Shown one piece after another: positions 28,011 through 37,576 of a stretch of DNA of 64,000 nucleotides. Under the pieces are notes generated by a model, which saw only the letters and a program-made list of their open reading frames with translations, was not told the DNA's origin and ran no database searches. Both the position numbers and the translations under genes were made by a program. Position 1 is the first letter of the stretch; every line of letters begins with the position of its first letter. The stretch is from Nitrospira sp. (GTDB lineage Bacteria; Nitrospirota; Nitrospiria; Nitrospirales; UBA8639): the NCBI GenBank assembly GCA_024760505.1, contig CP058931.1:2180001-2244000 (forward strand), in the 5' to 3' direction.

Positions 28011-31000
28011 TCAGATGGAGGTGGTGTTTGTGTGAGACTGATGGGGTATGGCTGGTTGTTTTTTTGAACGGCAAACGGTGCCATACAGCGCTGGAATGAT
28101 AAATAGGGTCAAGGCCGTGGATGTGATCAAACCGCCGATCACGACTGTGGCCAAAGGCCGTTGGACCTCCGCTCCCATACTGGTGGCGACGGCCATCGGT
28201 AAAAAACCCAGACTGGCGACGAGGGCGGTCATCAAGACAGGGCGAAGACGATCCATGGCTCCCTGTGCGACGGCGTCCCGGGTCGGAAGCCCTTCGGTTT
28301 CCAATCTTTGGATACGGCTCACCAATACGACACCGTTTAAGACGGCAATCCCGAAGAGGGCCACACAGCCGATGACCGCCGAGATACTCAACGGCAAGCC
28401 TCGCATCCAAAGGGCAAAAATACCGCCCGACAGAGCGAGGGGCACATTCAGAAATATGAGCAAGGCCGGACGAATCGTTCCAAAAATCACCGAAAGAATG
28501 GCGATGATAAGCAGTAAGGTAATCGGCACCACTACAGCCAACCGCCGTGAGGCCTCCTGGAGATGTTTAAATTGTCCACTCCATTCAAGGTAGTACCCAG
28601 GTGGGAGGGAGACGCGGTCATGGATAACCTGTTGGGCTTCGGTGACAAATGAGCCGAGGTCCCGACCACGGATATTGGCTTCGACCACCAGACGGCGTTG
28701 AATATTTTCTCGACTGACTTGCGCAGGGCCTTCATCGACTTCAATAGTCGCAACGCGGGACAAGGGAACCAGTTCACCATGCGCGGTGGGGATCAGGATG
28801 TTGCCAAGAGCTATTGGCCCGGCCGATGTCTCATCAGAGAGGCGGACAATCAGATCAAAGCGGCGTTGTCCCTGAAAGACGGTCCCGACAGTTTGGCCGA
28901 CCCGGACGGATTCAATGATACCTAACACATCTTTGGCACTCAGCCCGTATCGCCCGATTTGGTCACGGTCGACGATGATCCGAATCCTGGGGACACCGGT
29001 GACCTGTTCCACTTTCACGTCGGCCGCGCCGGGCACTTGTTCGAGTGCACGTGCCACCCCATCACCCTGATGGCGTAAGACCTCAAGATCCTCTCCAAAA
29101 ATTTTGATAGCGAGGTCGGATCGGGTCCCGGCAATGAGTTCATTGAATCGCATTTCAATCGGCTGGGTGAAACTGAGTCCCACTCCGGGAACTGCTGCCA
29201 GAACGGCAGTTTTAAATTTTTCGATCAACATCTCTTTTGAAGTGGTCGTGGTCCATTCGTTTCGAGGTTTCAGGATGACAAAGACATCAGACATATCAAT
29301 GCCCATCACGTCGGTGGCCACTTCCGGACTTCCCGTTCTGGTCACCACCTGGACGACCTCGGGAAATTGGCGTAACGCCCGTTCCACGCCCAAGGCGGTT
29401 TCCACGGATTCGGTCAGGGAGACGCTTGGGAGCCGCCAGACTTGAATGGCCATATCGCCTTCCTCTAATCGAGGAACAAACTCGATCCCTAAGCGGGATC
29501 CGATTACCAGACTGAGAATAAACAGGAGGATGCCAGGGATGACCACCAGCGCCGGCCGGTTCAAAGAGACCGCTAACCATGGGCGATAGAGCCGGCGCAA
29601 ACGCCGAATGAGCCAGGTTTCTTCATGGTTTGGCCGGGCGCGGGCAAACCAATACGACAGCACAGGCACGCCTCCTACCGCAAAGAGCAGTGAGGCGGCC
29701 AGGGCAAAAATGACGGTCATGGCCATCGGTCGAAACATTTTGCCTTCTAACCCGATCAACGACAAAATAGGAAGATACACAACGATGATGATGCCGACTG
29801 CAAACACAATAGGCCGCAACACTTCCCGTGCGGCTTCCTGAATCGTCGCCAACTTCTCTTCCTTCGATTGGCGGGTGACGTTTCCGAGCCGTCGCAGAAT
29901 GTTATCGATCATGACGACCGATCCATCCACGAGCAGTCCAAAGTCGATGGCTCCGAGGCTCATTAGGTTGCCGGAGATGCCGGCGTGATACATGCCGGTG
30001 AAAGCCATCAGCATGGAAAGAGGAATGGCCAACGCCACAATACATCCGGCACGAATATCGCCTAAAAATGAAAAGAGAATCGCGATGACTAGCAGACCCC
30101 CTTCGAGTAAATTATTTTTGACGGTGTTGATGACTTTTGAGACGAAGAGGGTCCGGTCATAATAGGGTTCAATCACCACTCCCGGTGGAAGGGTGGCTTG
30201 AATTTCCTGGACGCGTTCTTTCACACGTTTGACCACTTGCTGGGCATTGGCGCCTGCGAGCATTTGAACCATCCCGATGACGGTTTCCCCCTCTCCCATC
30301 CGTGTGGCCGCGCCAATCCGCAAGGCGGCGCCTTCTTTGACTTCTCCAAGATCTCTAATGAAAATGGGAACGCCACCCGGCCCATGACTCACGACAATTT
30401 GCCCTAAATCGGTAATCGTCGAAGCCATCGCTTCTCCCTTAATGAGATATTGTTCCCGCTCATGTTCAATGTACCCGCCTCCGGCGAGGGCGTTATTCTG
30501 CCCCAGGGCATCAAAGACAGTTTTTAAGGTGAGATTGAATGCGAGGAGCTTACTGGGATCGACGACTACCTGAAATTGTTTGGTTTCTCCTCCCCAAATA
30601 TTCACTTCCACCACACCGGGAACGGCCCGAAGCCGCCTGCCAATATCCCATTCCAGAAGGGTTCTCAAGAACATGGGACTGTGCCCCTGGCCTGTGAGCG
30701 TGAATTGGTAGACTTCTCCCAGGCCGGTTGATAAGGGGCCCATCATCGGTCGTCCATAGGCGGAGGGAATGCGTTCGGTCGCTAACGTCAGTCGCTCGTT
30801 CACGAGTTGTCGGACAAAATAGAGATCGAGGTGTTCCTCAAAGATCGCCGTCACGGCCGATAAGCCATAACGTGAGACCGAGCGCACTTCCTTCAATCCT
30901 GGTATGCCACTCAGTGCGGTTTCAATAGGAAATGTGATGAATTGTTCCACCTCAATCGGACCGAGCGCGGGGGAACGGGTGAGGATCTGTACCTGGACAG

Positions 31001-31127
31001 GGGTGAGATCGGGGACGGCGTCGATCGTGAGATTGGTCAGCGACCAGATTCCGGAGGCGATCACCAGAAGCAGGGCAACGACAGTAAAAAACCGATACCG
31101 AAGCGAGAGGGTAAGAAGACGCTCCAT
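28011..31127 (-). CDS. Heavy-metal RND efflux pump (CzcA/CusA family)
   Basis: A 1038-residue inner-membrane pump with 12 TM helices and two large periplasmic loops. TM4 has the proton-relay signature DFGLLVDGSVVMIDN, nearer to the divalent-cation (Czc/Cnr) subfamilies than to the Cu/Ag CusA type (which has A-x-G there). Other family blocks are present (GLKEVRSVSRYGLSAVTAIF, RIPSAYGRPMMGP, GRDLGSF). It should drive Zn/Co/Ni-like cations outward using the proton gradient. Metal choice is an inference. It lies in the order RR-HK-adaptor-pump-channel. Confidence 0.94.
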   Translation of the reverse strand: MERLLTLSLRYRFFTVVALLLVIASGIWSLTNLTIDAVPDLTPVQVQILTRSPALGPIEVEQFITFPIETALSGIPGLKEVRSVSRYGLSAVTAIFEEHLDLYFVRQLVNERLTLATERIPSAYGRPMMGPLSTGLGEVYQFTLTGQGHSPMFLRTLLEWDIGRRLRAVPGVVEVNIWGGETKQFQVVVDPSKLLAFNLTLKTVFDALGQNNALAGGGYIEHEREQYLIKGEAMASTITDLGQIVVSHGPGGVPIFIRDLGEVKEGAALRIGAATRMGEGETVIGMVQMLAGANAQQVVKRVKERVQEIQATLPPGVVIEPYYDRTLFVSKVINTVKNNLLEGGLLVIAILFSFLGDIRAGCIVALAIPLSMLMAFTGMYHAGISGNLMSLGAIDFGLLVDGSVVMIDNILRRLGNVTRQSKEEKLATIQEAAREVLRPIVFAVGIIIVVYLPILSLIGLEGKMFRPMAMTVIFALAASLLFAVGGVPVLSYWFARARPNHEETWLIRRLRRLYRPWLAVSLNRPALVVIPGILLFILSLVIGSRLGIEFVPRLEEGDMAIQVWRLPSVSLTESVETALGVERALRQFPEVVQVVTRTGSPEVATDVMGIDMSDVFVILKPRNEWTTTTSKEMLIEKFKTAVLAAVPGVGLSFTQPIEMRFNELIAGTRSDLAIKIFGEDLEVLRHQGDGVARALEQVPGAADVKVEQVTGVPRIRIIVDRDQIGRYGLSAKDVLGIIESVRVGQTVGTVFQGQRRFDLIVRLSDETSAGPIALGNILIPTAHGELVPLSRVATIEVDEGPAQVSRENIQRRLVVEANIRGRDLGSFVTEAQQVIHDRVSLPPGYYLEWSGQFKHLQEASRRLAVVVPITLLLIIAILSVIFGTIRPALLIFLNVPLALSGGIFALWMRGLPLSISAVIGCVALFGIAVLNGVVLVSRIQRLETEGLPTRDAVAQGAMDRLRPVLMTALVASLGFLPMAVATSMGAEVQRPLATVVIGGLITSTALTLFIIPALYGTVCRSKKQPAIPHQSHTNTTSI

Positions 31128-31209
31128 TAACAGGGCTCAATAGTGTGAAAAGGGAAAAGTGAAATGTTCAGGGGATGCTCCTTACCATTAATCTTTTTCT
31201 TTTGACGGC

Positions 31210-32412
31210 TCATTCTCCCTGGATGGAGGTCTTCATGATGGCGTTTTTCAGGTCGAAGACACCTTCGGTGACCACGTGTTCTCCTAACTTCAAACCCCGT
31301 TTGATTTCCACAAGTCCACCGCCTTCCCGGCCGGTCTCGACAAACACGAAATCGTATCCGTTGTCCCGTTGAACGAACACGCCGCGCACGCCGTCCAACA
31401 TCGTTAAGGCCGATACCGGTATGGATAACGCGGGATGTTGTTGATCGATCAACCGCACTTCCACATATTCATTGGGCTTGAGTCGGCCCTTCGGGTTTTC
31501 GACGTCGAACCGCACGCGGATCGTTCGAGTGGTGGCATCCGCGACCGGGGCGATATAGGTGAGTCGGGCGGTGATGGGTTCTCCACCACGGGGAAGGACC
31601 TGGCCTTCATCGCCTTCCTGGAAACGACGGGCTTGTTCGATGGGCAGATTGGCAAATACCCACACGCGACTGGTATCCACAATTTCAAAGAACTCGTCTC
31701 CTGCCGCCACGCCCTGGCCCAGCACGATCTGTTGGCTCACCACCGTTCCGCTGAGTGGGGCCCGTAATAAATATTTGTGCCCTTCCAGATGACTGCCATG
31801 CTCCAGTTGCTGGAGTTCTTGTTGGCTGAGTCCCATGTTCAGGAGCTTTTCCCGAACGTGCTGATAGACGGCCTGGGCTTCAATCTGCTGTCCGCGGTCT
31901 TCCAGAAACCGACGTTGGGAAATAATGTTTTCAGCCAGGAGTTGTTTGGTTCGCTTAAAGTTGCTGGAAGCCACATCCAATTTGGATTTGGCCACCAGAT
32001 ATTCCTGGACTAATTCATCCAAGCGCATGCTTTCAACGGCCGCGAGCGGCTGATCCTTTGTAACCCGATCCCCTAATTGCACCATAACCTTATCCACTTG
32101 CCCGGGGATGCGAGAGGAAACTTTTGCCACGTGCGCCAGATCCAGGGCGACATTTCCCGGAGCCGAAACTGAATGTGGGGTCAGGCGTTCTTTGACTTCT
32201 TCAATTCGGATTCGTTGACGCGCTTGTTCAGGGACATGGTCCACGTGAAAGGCTTGTCCCGGAGAGGGAGCGGGATCGGGGGAGGAAGCCGTCACGTCTG
32301 TGTCCGGTAGGCTGCCAGTTGGTGGCTGGGTGTCGGAACACCCCATCGGGAACAGCCCGATAAGACAGAGAACAGGGAGCCATCTCCAGTGTCTGTGATT
32401 CAGATTCTTCAT
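31210..32412 (-). CDS. RND efflux periplasmic adaptor (CzcB type), lipoprotein
   Basis: A 400-residue membrane-fusion protein. The N-terminus has a lipobox FPMGC (Cys25), so it is anchored by lipid in the inner membrane. The lipoyl half-motifs (SRIPGQVDKVMVQLGDRVTKDQPLA and LRAPLSGTVVSQQIVLGQ, in part) flank a helical hairpin (about 140-205), followed by beta-barrel and membrane-proximal domains. It connects the RND pump and the TolC-like channel. The gene is 43 bp after the kinase and 82 bp before the pump. Confidence 0.93.
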   Translation of the reverse strand: MKNLNHRHWRWLPVLCLIGLFPMGCSDTQPPTGSLPDTDVTASSPDPAPSPGQAFHVDHVPEQARQRIRIEEVKERLTPHSVSAPGNVALDLAHVAKVSSRIPGQVDKVMVQLGDRVTKDQPLAAVESMRLDELVQEYLVAKSKLDVASSNFKRTKQLLAENIISQRRFLEDRGQQIEAQAVYQHVREKLLNMGLSQQELQQLEHGSHLEGHKYLLRAPLSGTVVSQQIVLGQGVAAGDEFFEIVDTSRVWVFANLPIEQARRFQEGDEGQVLPRGGEPITARLTYIAPVADATTRTIRVRFDVENPKGRLKPNEYVEVRLIDQQHPALSIPVSALTMLDGVRGVFVQRDNGYDFVFVETGREGGGLVEIKRGLKLGEHVVTEGVFDLKNAIMKTSIQGE

Positions 32413-32455
32413 GAATGGCCCAATTGGACAAAAAATCTCCTACAGTAAAATACTA

Positions 32456-33898
32456 TCATGGTGTTCCTGTTAGCGGTGGTTCTTCACTGGTTGGGAGTGT
32501 GATCGTGAATGTGGTGCCGTTTCCTATTTGACTCTGCGCATGAATAGTTCCTCCGTGGGCTTCGATAATCTCCTTGACGATCGCCAATCCCAGACCTGTT
32601 CCTCCTGATTGGCGATCCCGTGCCTGGTCGATTCGATAGAATCGCCCAAAAAGGTGAGGAAGATGTTGGGACTCAATTCCCGGTCCGGTGTCCTCCACAG
32701 ATAACCGGATGGATCTATCCTGAGACCAGACCCGAACGGTGATGGTTCCATCTGAAGGCGTATGCCGGAGCGCATTATCCAGAAGATTGATCAGGGCTTG
32801 TTTGAGCTGTGAGGCATCTCCCATAAGAGGAGGAACAGATTCAAACTCCGTCTGCAGATGGATGCCGCCTTCGTGAGCTAACACGGACAATTCGCTTACG
32901 ATTTCTTTGACAAGAGGCGGGAGGTCAAGGGTTTGCAAGACGAGTGGGGGTCGGTCGCCGGCGAATTGTGCCAGGGTGAGAAGGGATTTGGTCATGGCGG
33001 TGAGTCGGTCGACTTCAGCCAGGTTGGAGAGAATGGTCTCCCGGTATTCCTCTGCCGATCGTGCCCGTTGCAAGCTGACCTCAAAATTGCCTTTCATCGC
33101 CGTTAATGGGGTTTTCAGTTCATGGGCTGCATCGGCCACGAAGCGACGTTGTCCTTCAAAGACCTGCTGCAAGCGGTCCAACATGCCGTTAAAGGTGTGG
33201 GCGAGGCGTTGAAATTCGGCGTAGGGCGAGCTGAGTGTGAGACGAGTGGAAAGCGTCTGCCCGGACACGGTTTCTGCCGTCTGACTCAATGCCTTGACGG
33301 GAGACAGGGCTTCATCGGCCAATCGTCCGCTTCCCCATAAGGCAAACAGGAGGGAAATCGCGGAGGTGCCACAGAGTAGCCACGCCAACCACTGAAGGGT
33401 TTCCTGAACAAATTGCAAGGATTTTTCCGTTTGTAAAATGAATCGCCCGTGGTCTTCGATGACGAGAGGAATTGAGATACGGCGAATGGGCGGATGATCC
33501 GGCTTGTGAAAGGTTTCAAAAACGGTTTCTCCATTGAGGACCTGCATGATAAGTTGGGATGTCACAGGAAGGCGATTCTCTGTGCTCTGCCCACTCCAAA
33601 GAATACGGCCGGCGGGATCCAGAATAGCGCTGTAGCGGATAGCCTGCTGTAACTCATCTTCGTCATCAAATTCTTCTAATTCGTTTTCTTCATGTTTCCG
33701 GTGAGGAGACACACGAACATGGTCCGTCGCCAGGTCCACGCGGAGGCTTTCCTCCTGTGGGAGTGCCATCAGTTCTCCATCGATATGGCGGTGCAAAATT
33801 GTAGATAGTCCCAGGTACAGGAGCAGGCTAAAGAGGCCTAGGAGGATCACAATAAAACCTAAGGCGACACGACGTATGCGAGTGCGGAAGGCCTGCAT
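32456..33898 (-). CDS. Heavy-metal-type sensor histidine kinase
   Basis: 480 residues: TM1 (10-32), a periplasmic sensor of about 135 residues rich in His, Glu and Asp (HRKHEENELEEFDDEDEL at about 66-83), TM2 (about 168-190), HAMP (190-243), HisKA with His259 in DAAHELKTPL, and HATPase with DTGPGIES and GGTGLGLAIVK. Such acidic and histidine-rich loops suit cation sensing. It follows the OmpR-type regulator by three bases, and both lie upstream of the metal pump genes, so it should switch the pump on when a metal accumulates. Confidence 0.94.
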   Translation of the reverse strand: MQAFRTRIRRVALGFIVILLGLFSLLLYLGLSTILHRHIDGELMALPQEESLRVDLATDHVRVSPHRKHEENELEEFDDEDELQQAIRYSAILDPAGRILWSGQSTENRLPVTSQLIMQVLNGETVFETFHKPDHPPIRRISIPLVIEDHGRFILQTEKSLQFVQETLQWLAWLLCGTSAISLLFALWGSGRLADEALSPVKALSQTAETVSGQTLSTRLTLSSPYAEFQRLAHTFNGMLDRLQQVFEGQRRFVADAAHELKTPLTAMKGNFEVSLQRARSAEEYRETILSNLAEVDRLTAMTKSLLTLAQFAGDRPPLVLQTLDLPPLVKEIVSELSVLAHEGGIHLQTEFESVPPLMGDASQLKQALINLLDNALRHTPSDGTITVRVWSQDRSIRLSVEDTGPGIESQHLPHLFGRFYRIDQARDRQSGGTGLGLAIVKEIIEAHGGTIHAQSQIGNGTTFTITLPTSEEPPLTGTP

Positions 33899-33901
33899 GG
33901 T

Positions 33902-34579
33902 TTAGGCCTCCGGGATTTTTAAGACATAGCCGATCCCCCGCACCGTATGGATTAGCTGTGGAGAAAAGTCCCGATCCATTTTGCTGCGCAAGGTTTTAAT
34001 GTGCACATCGACAATATTGGTCACGGACTCATAGTGAATGTCCCACACGTGTTCCGTGATGGCTGTCCGTGTCAATACCCGTCCGGTATTTCTCATGAGA
34101 TATTCCAAAAGCGAATATTCTTTGTTGGTCAGAATGATGGTTTGGCCTGCCCGTGAAACACGGTGGGTCACCGGATCCAGCTCCAGGTCCGCGATCGTGA
34201 GGCGAGGGTTGGGCTGGGCACTGCCACGACGGAGAAGTGCTCTGAGACGTGCCAATAATTCGGCAAAGGCAAACGGTTTCGTTAAATAATCATCGGCGCC
34301 GGTATCCAGACCGGTCACTCGATCTTCAATGGCCTCCCGTGCGGTTAAGAGAAGAATCGGGGTCGTGTGGCGTTTCGCTCGAAGCCGGCGGCAGACGTCA
34401 ATGCCGTTCATTTTGGGGAGCATAATATCCAGAATGATCACGTCATAGCGGGTGGTTTCGGCCATGGCCAATCCCATCTCACCGTCGGTGGCGAGATCCA
34501 CAGCATATTGCTCTTCCCGCAAGCCTTTCACGATAAACCCGGACACACTTGAATCATCTTCCACTAAGAGAATACGCAT
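33902..34579 (-). CDS. OmpR-family response regulator for metal efflux
   Basis: 225 residues: a receiver domain (1-120) with acidic residues VEDD, phospho-acceptor Asp51 and the KPF motif, and a C-terminal winged helix (about 128-222; NKEYSLLEYLMRN, VDVHIKTLRSKMD, TVRGIGYVL). This is the CusR/CzcR class. It pairs with the adjacent kinase. The first base after its stop is within 3 bp of the kinase start, so the pair is co-translated. It likely binds upstream of itself and of the pump genes. Confidence 0.95.
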   Translation of the reverse strand: MRILLVEDDSSVSGFIVKGLREEQYAVDLATDGEMGLAMAETTRYDVIILDIMLPKMNGIDVCRRLRAKRHTTPILLLTAREAIEDRVTGLDTGADDYLTKPFAFAELLARLRALLRRGSAQPNPRLTIADLELDPVTHRVSRAGQTIILTNKEYSLLEYLMRNTGRVLTRTAITEHVWDIHYESVTNIVDVHIKTLRSKMDRDFSPQLIHTVRGIGYVLKIPEA

Positions 34580-34689
34580 TGGTTTCCCACTGAAAATTAA
34601 AATAGGTAGGGTCGGGTGTTCTCCGACACATTATAGGAGAACTCCCCAAAATCCCAAAGTTGCGAAGGCAAGCGTTTAGTCCGTCTCAA

Positions 34690-34895
34690 TCATCGATTCG
34701 GCAATTCCGGCCTTTTCAGCAGCTTCCACTCCCCAATCCCAGCCATGGCGACAGCCACCCCTTCGAGAAGACCTGAAACAAGAAGCCATAAGGCGCCGTC
34801 GCGAAAGTTTTCACGATTTGAACCAAGGCTCCTGCCGCATCAAATAGCACACTGGTGAAGGGCAAGGCGATGGGAAAATCAACTAACATGGGATG
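34690..34895 (-). pseudogene. Frameshifted remnant of a DUF2231 membrane protein
   Basis: On the minus strand, HPMLVDFPIALPFTSVLFD is the well-known start of DUF2231 membrane proteins. It is preceded by an in-frame stop and followed in the same frame by unrelated residues to a stop at 34716. About one base of shift restores homology: GALWLLVSGLLEGVAVAMAG reads as the second TM helix of that domain in a frame ending at 34690. The remaining half of the domain is missing. It is therefore a decayed gene between the PepSY gene and the response regulator. Confidence 0.75.
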
Positions 34896-34951
34896 TCATC
34901 GCAACTCAAACATGATTTTTCCTGTGTGTCGTCAGCGTGGTGAAGAGAGAG

Positions 34952-34984
34952 AAGGCCCCATACCCTTTTGAGTATGGGACCTTC
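34952..34984 (-). terminator. Terminator of the PepSY-protein gene
   Basis: A 12-base stem (AAGGTCCCATAC with GTATGGGGCCTT, one G-T pair) and an 8-base loop begin 9 bases past the stop codon on the minus strand, followed by CTCTCTC. The lack of a long T run makes it a moderate terminator. Confidence 0.65.
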
Positions 34985-34992
34985 CGGTTCTT

Positions 34993-35349
34993 TTAGGATT
35001 TTTCGGTATCCTTGTGAGAAGCGCCCTTCTCATGCCCTTCCTCGTCCTCGAGTTCAGAGCTCAGAATTTTTCCCGATTGGGCGTCAATCTCAAATTCCCT
35101 GATCTCTCCGGCGGCGTTGACGATCTCGACCTCATACATCACCCTCCCGTCTTCACTTTCCAGCTCGGCTTCCAGCACTTTCCCTGGAAATTGAGTCGTC
35201 GCAGTTTTGATGGCTTCTTCCATGGTGACCGACGTGGGCAGGTTGGCCACGGCTGCTGTGTCTTGGCCATCATGACTCATGGCCAGTCCTACAGAAGTCA
35301 ATAACAACGCTGAGGCGCCCAATAGACTGATTGTGTGTAACCGCTTCAT
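34993..35349 (-). CDS. Secreted PepSY-domain protein
   Basis: A 118-residue periplasmic protein: signal peptide (1-24, ends GLAMS), then one PepSY domain (about 38-98; TMEEAIKTATTQFPGKVLEAELE and EIDAQSGKIL are diagnostic), and a His/Glu-rich tail (EDEEGHEKGASHKD). PepSY proteins of this size often sit beside metal-responsive two-component systems. A clear AAGGAGG lies before the ATG. It is upstream of the metal-efflux operon on the same strand, but its own terminator separates it. Confidence 0.88.
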   Translation of the reverse strand: MKRLHTISLLGASALLLTSVGLAMSHDGQDTAAVANLPTSVTMEEAIKTATTQFPGKVLEAELESEDGRVMYEVEIVNAAGEIREFEIDAQSGKILSSELEDEEGHEKGASHKDTEKS

Positions 35350-35596
35350 GATACATCCTCCTTAGTGAAAAATTAATGGAAGCAACCGGCTGTTCATGAA
35401 TACAGCATAGACTGTCTACATGAAGACGATATGAAGCGGCCATGAAAGATTTTTCATCTAGCGAGAATAATATGAGTCAAGATAGGTGCCCTGTCGGCGT
35501 ATGCGGAAGGGCGGAAAGGTCGCTATTGGGAGGGGAAAAGGCGTTGTCGGTTAAATCCGAAGGTGCGCGCCTATATGGCGGCAAGAAAAAGCCGGT

Positions 35597-36667
35597 TTAG
35601 ACGTTGAACTTGAAATGGCAGACGTCGCCGTCTTTGACGATGTAATCTTTGCCTTCCGAGCGGATCAGGCCCTTCTCGCGCAGGGCGGCTTCCGACTTGT
35701 ATTTGTCGATGTCCGCAAAGGCGTAAATGTCGGCCTTGATAAAGCCCTTCTCAAAGTCAGTGTGGATGACACCGGCCGCCTGTGGCGCCTTAGCTCCGAT
35801 GGGAATGGTCCAGGCTCGGACCTCCTGCACTCCGGAGGTGAGGAACGAGCAGAGCCCGAGTGTTTTATAAGCGGCAACGACGACCTTCTCCAAGCCGCTC
35901 TGCTCCATGCCCAAATCTTTCATGAAAATTTCGCGGTCTTCGCCGGACAGCTGGGCGATTTCGCTTTCGAGTTTGCCACAGATCACGACCGATTCCGAGC
36001 CGCGCTCCTTCGCGAATGCATGAAAATCCGCAAGGATGGCGGGATCCGGATTCTCATCGGTATTCCCGACATAGAGCACGGGCATCGCCGTGAGCAGGAA
36101 AAAGTTCTTGAGGACTTCCGGCTCGAGGCCCAGGGCTCGCGCGGGTTTACCCGCTTCGAGGCCGTTCTTCAGAATATCGAGCACCACAAGAGCCTCTTTG
36201 GAAGCCTTGTCTCCGGACTTCGCCTTGGCCGTGACCTTGTCGTACTGTTTGGTGAGACTGTCCAGGTCCGCGAGCATTAATTCAGTTTCAATCACCTCGA
36301 TATCACGACGATGGTCCACGCCGCCCATGGTGTGCACCACATCGGGATCTTGAAAGAGTCGCACCATGTGAAGGATGGCGTCGACTTCCCGAATATTCGC
36401 AAGGAATTTATTTCCCAGCCCTTCGCCCTGAGAGGCGCCTTTAACCAGACCGGCGATATCGACGAAACGACAGGAAGTCGGCACGGTTTTCTTGGGCTTG
36501 ACCAACTCGGTCAGGCGCCCAAGACGCGCGTCAGGAACGGCCACAACACCGACGTTGGGCTCAATGGTCGTAAACGGATAGTTCGATGCGGCCGCGTTTC
36601 CAGAGGTCAACGCGTTAAAAATCGTAGATTTGCCGACGTTGGGTAGACCGACGATGCCAATTTCCAT
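35597..36667 (-). CDS. ychF: Redox-regulated ATPase YchF
   Basis: A 356-residue OBG-type P-loop NTPase: G1 GLPNVGKST (about 6-14), G3 DIAGLVKGAS, the YchF-type G4 replacement NTDE that favours ATP, a helical coiled-coil insert (about 130-195) and the C-terminal TGS-like domain (about 275-356; TSGVQEVRAWTIP, IHTDFEKGFIKADIY). It is near universal; it binds ATP and the ribosome and affects the oxidative-stress response. It stands alone. The gene is ordinary in length and composition. Confidence 0.97.
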   Translation of the reverse strand: MEIGIVGLPNVGKSTIFNALTSGNAAASNYPFTTIEPNVGVVAVPDARLGRLTELVKPKKTVPTSCRFVDIAGLVKGASQGEGLGNKFLANIREVDAILHMVRLFQDPDVVHTMGGVDHRRDIEVIETELMLADLDSLTKQYDKVTAKAKSGDKASKEALVVLDILKNGLEAGKPARALGLEPEVLKNFFLLTAMPVLYVGNTDENPDPAILADFHAFAKERGSESVVICGKLESEIAQLSGEDREIFMKDLGMEQSGLEKVVVAAYKTLGLCSFLTSGVQEVRAWTIPIGAKAPQAAGVIHTDFEKGFIKADIYAFADIDKYKSEAALREKGLIRSEGKDYIVKDGDVCHFKFNV

Positions 36668-37576
36668 AGGAGACGCAAGGTATCAAATTAGAAGCCTGCA
36701 GGTCCTTGAGCCAAAAGGCCTATACGTACCCGCTCATGCTCTCGTCGTTATAGTCTTCGAAAGGTGAATAATCTTTCCGTTGTTTCCCGGTACCCTGTCC
36801 TTAAATTGAAACAGAAAACTCTCTACCGATCAATTCAGGCATGGAGCAAGCGGGATGTTCCGGTGATTTCAGAATAGCAAATTTTGAATGTGGATACTCT
36901 GCTGTATTCGAAAGGATGACGGTGTATAGCGTTGTCCGAAAATCCACTTCAGGTCGTTTGTCCTGAGGTCCAGTGGACGGCGTGGTCTTAGGAAGACCGT
37001 AGGGCCAAGGAAACTTGCAACCAGAACACACATGGTAAGGGGTCTGTGAAGAGAGGGGATGACGGTCTTTTATGAATGGTAAGCCAACCAACGGCTGCCG
37101 TGCAGGTTTGGGAATGAAGTATCCAGACAAATCCGGATTCCGACGGGGTATCCTACAAAACCGGTAAGCCTGGACAGTGTGTGGGCAATTGAGGGTCGAA
37201 ACCTTTGAGCATTCCTTTTTCCAAAACGAGTCGCAACCGGCTTGGTTTTTCTTGACTTAATTCGTTGGTTAAAGAAAAATTGATCAAGGTGGGCAGCAGG
37301 TGTGTCGTGGGATTTGGGCACAAGAAGAAGGCGCCGAATTTACCTCAAGGCCAAGGCTCCCAGAGTGTGGTGGCGAGAATGTGGCAAGGCATTGCGGCAA
37401 AAATTAAGGCACTATGGTCATGAAAAAAAAGTTCAACTGCATTCATCTGAAATCTCAATGTCCTTAATAATCTTGAGGAAAACAGTACGGCGCAGTTTAG
37501 AAGGATCAGTCTCAAGATTGTCTGGGCTTCACTGATGCCGGGGAAATCGCGACGTCCATCTCAGGGAGGAGCAGTC
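36668..37576. other. 909 bp region without a recognisable gene
   Basis: It is divergent, with ychF to the left on the minus strand and a kinase gene to the right on the plus strand. Open frames such as plus 37302-37535 have no ribosome binding site and no recognisable content. I find no RNA gene or repeat. Both promoters should be here. Confidence 0.45.

Noticed and set aside
37302..37535. Plus-strand 77-codon frame before the orphan kinase
   Set aside because: Very basic, no ribosome binding site, no recognisable sequence; it lies in a likely promoter region.
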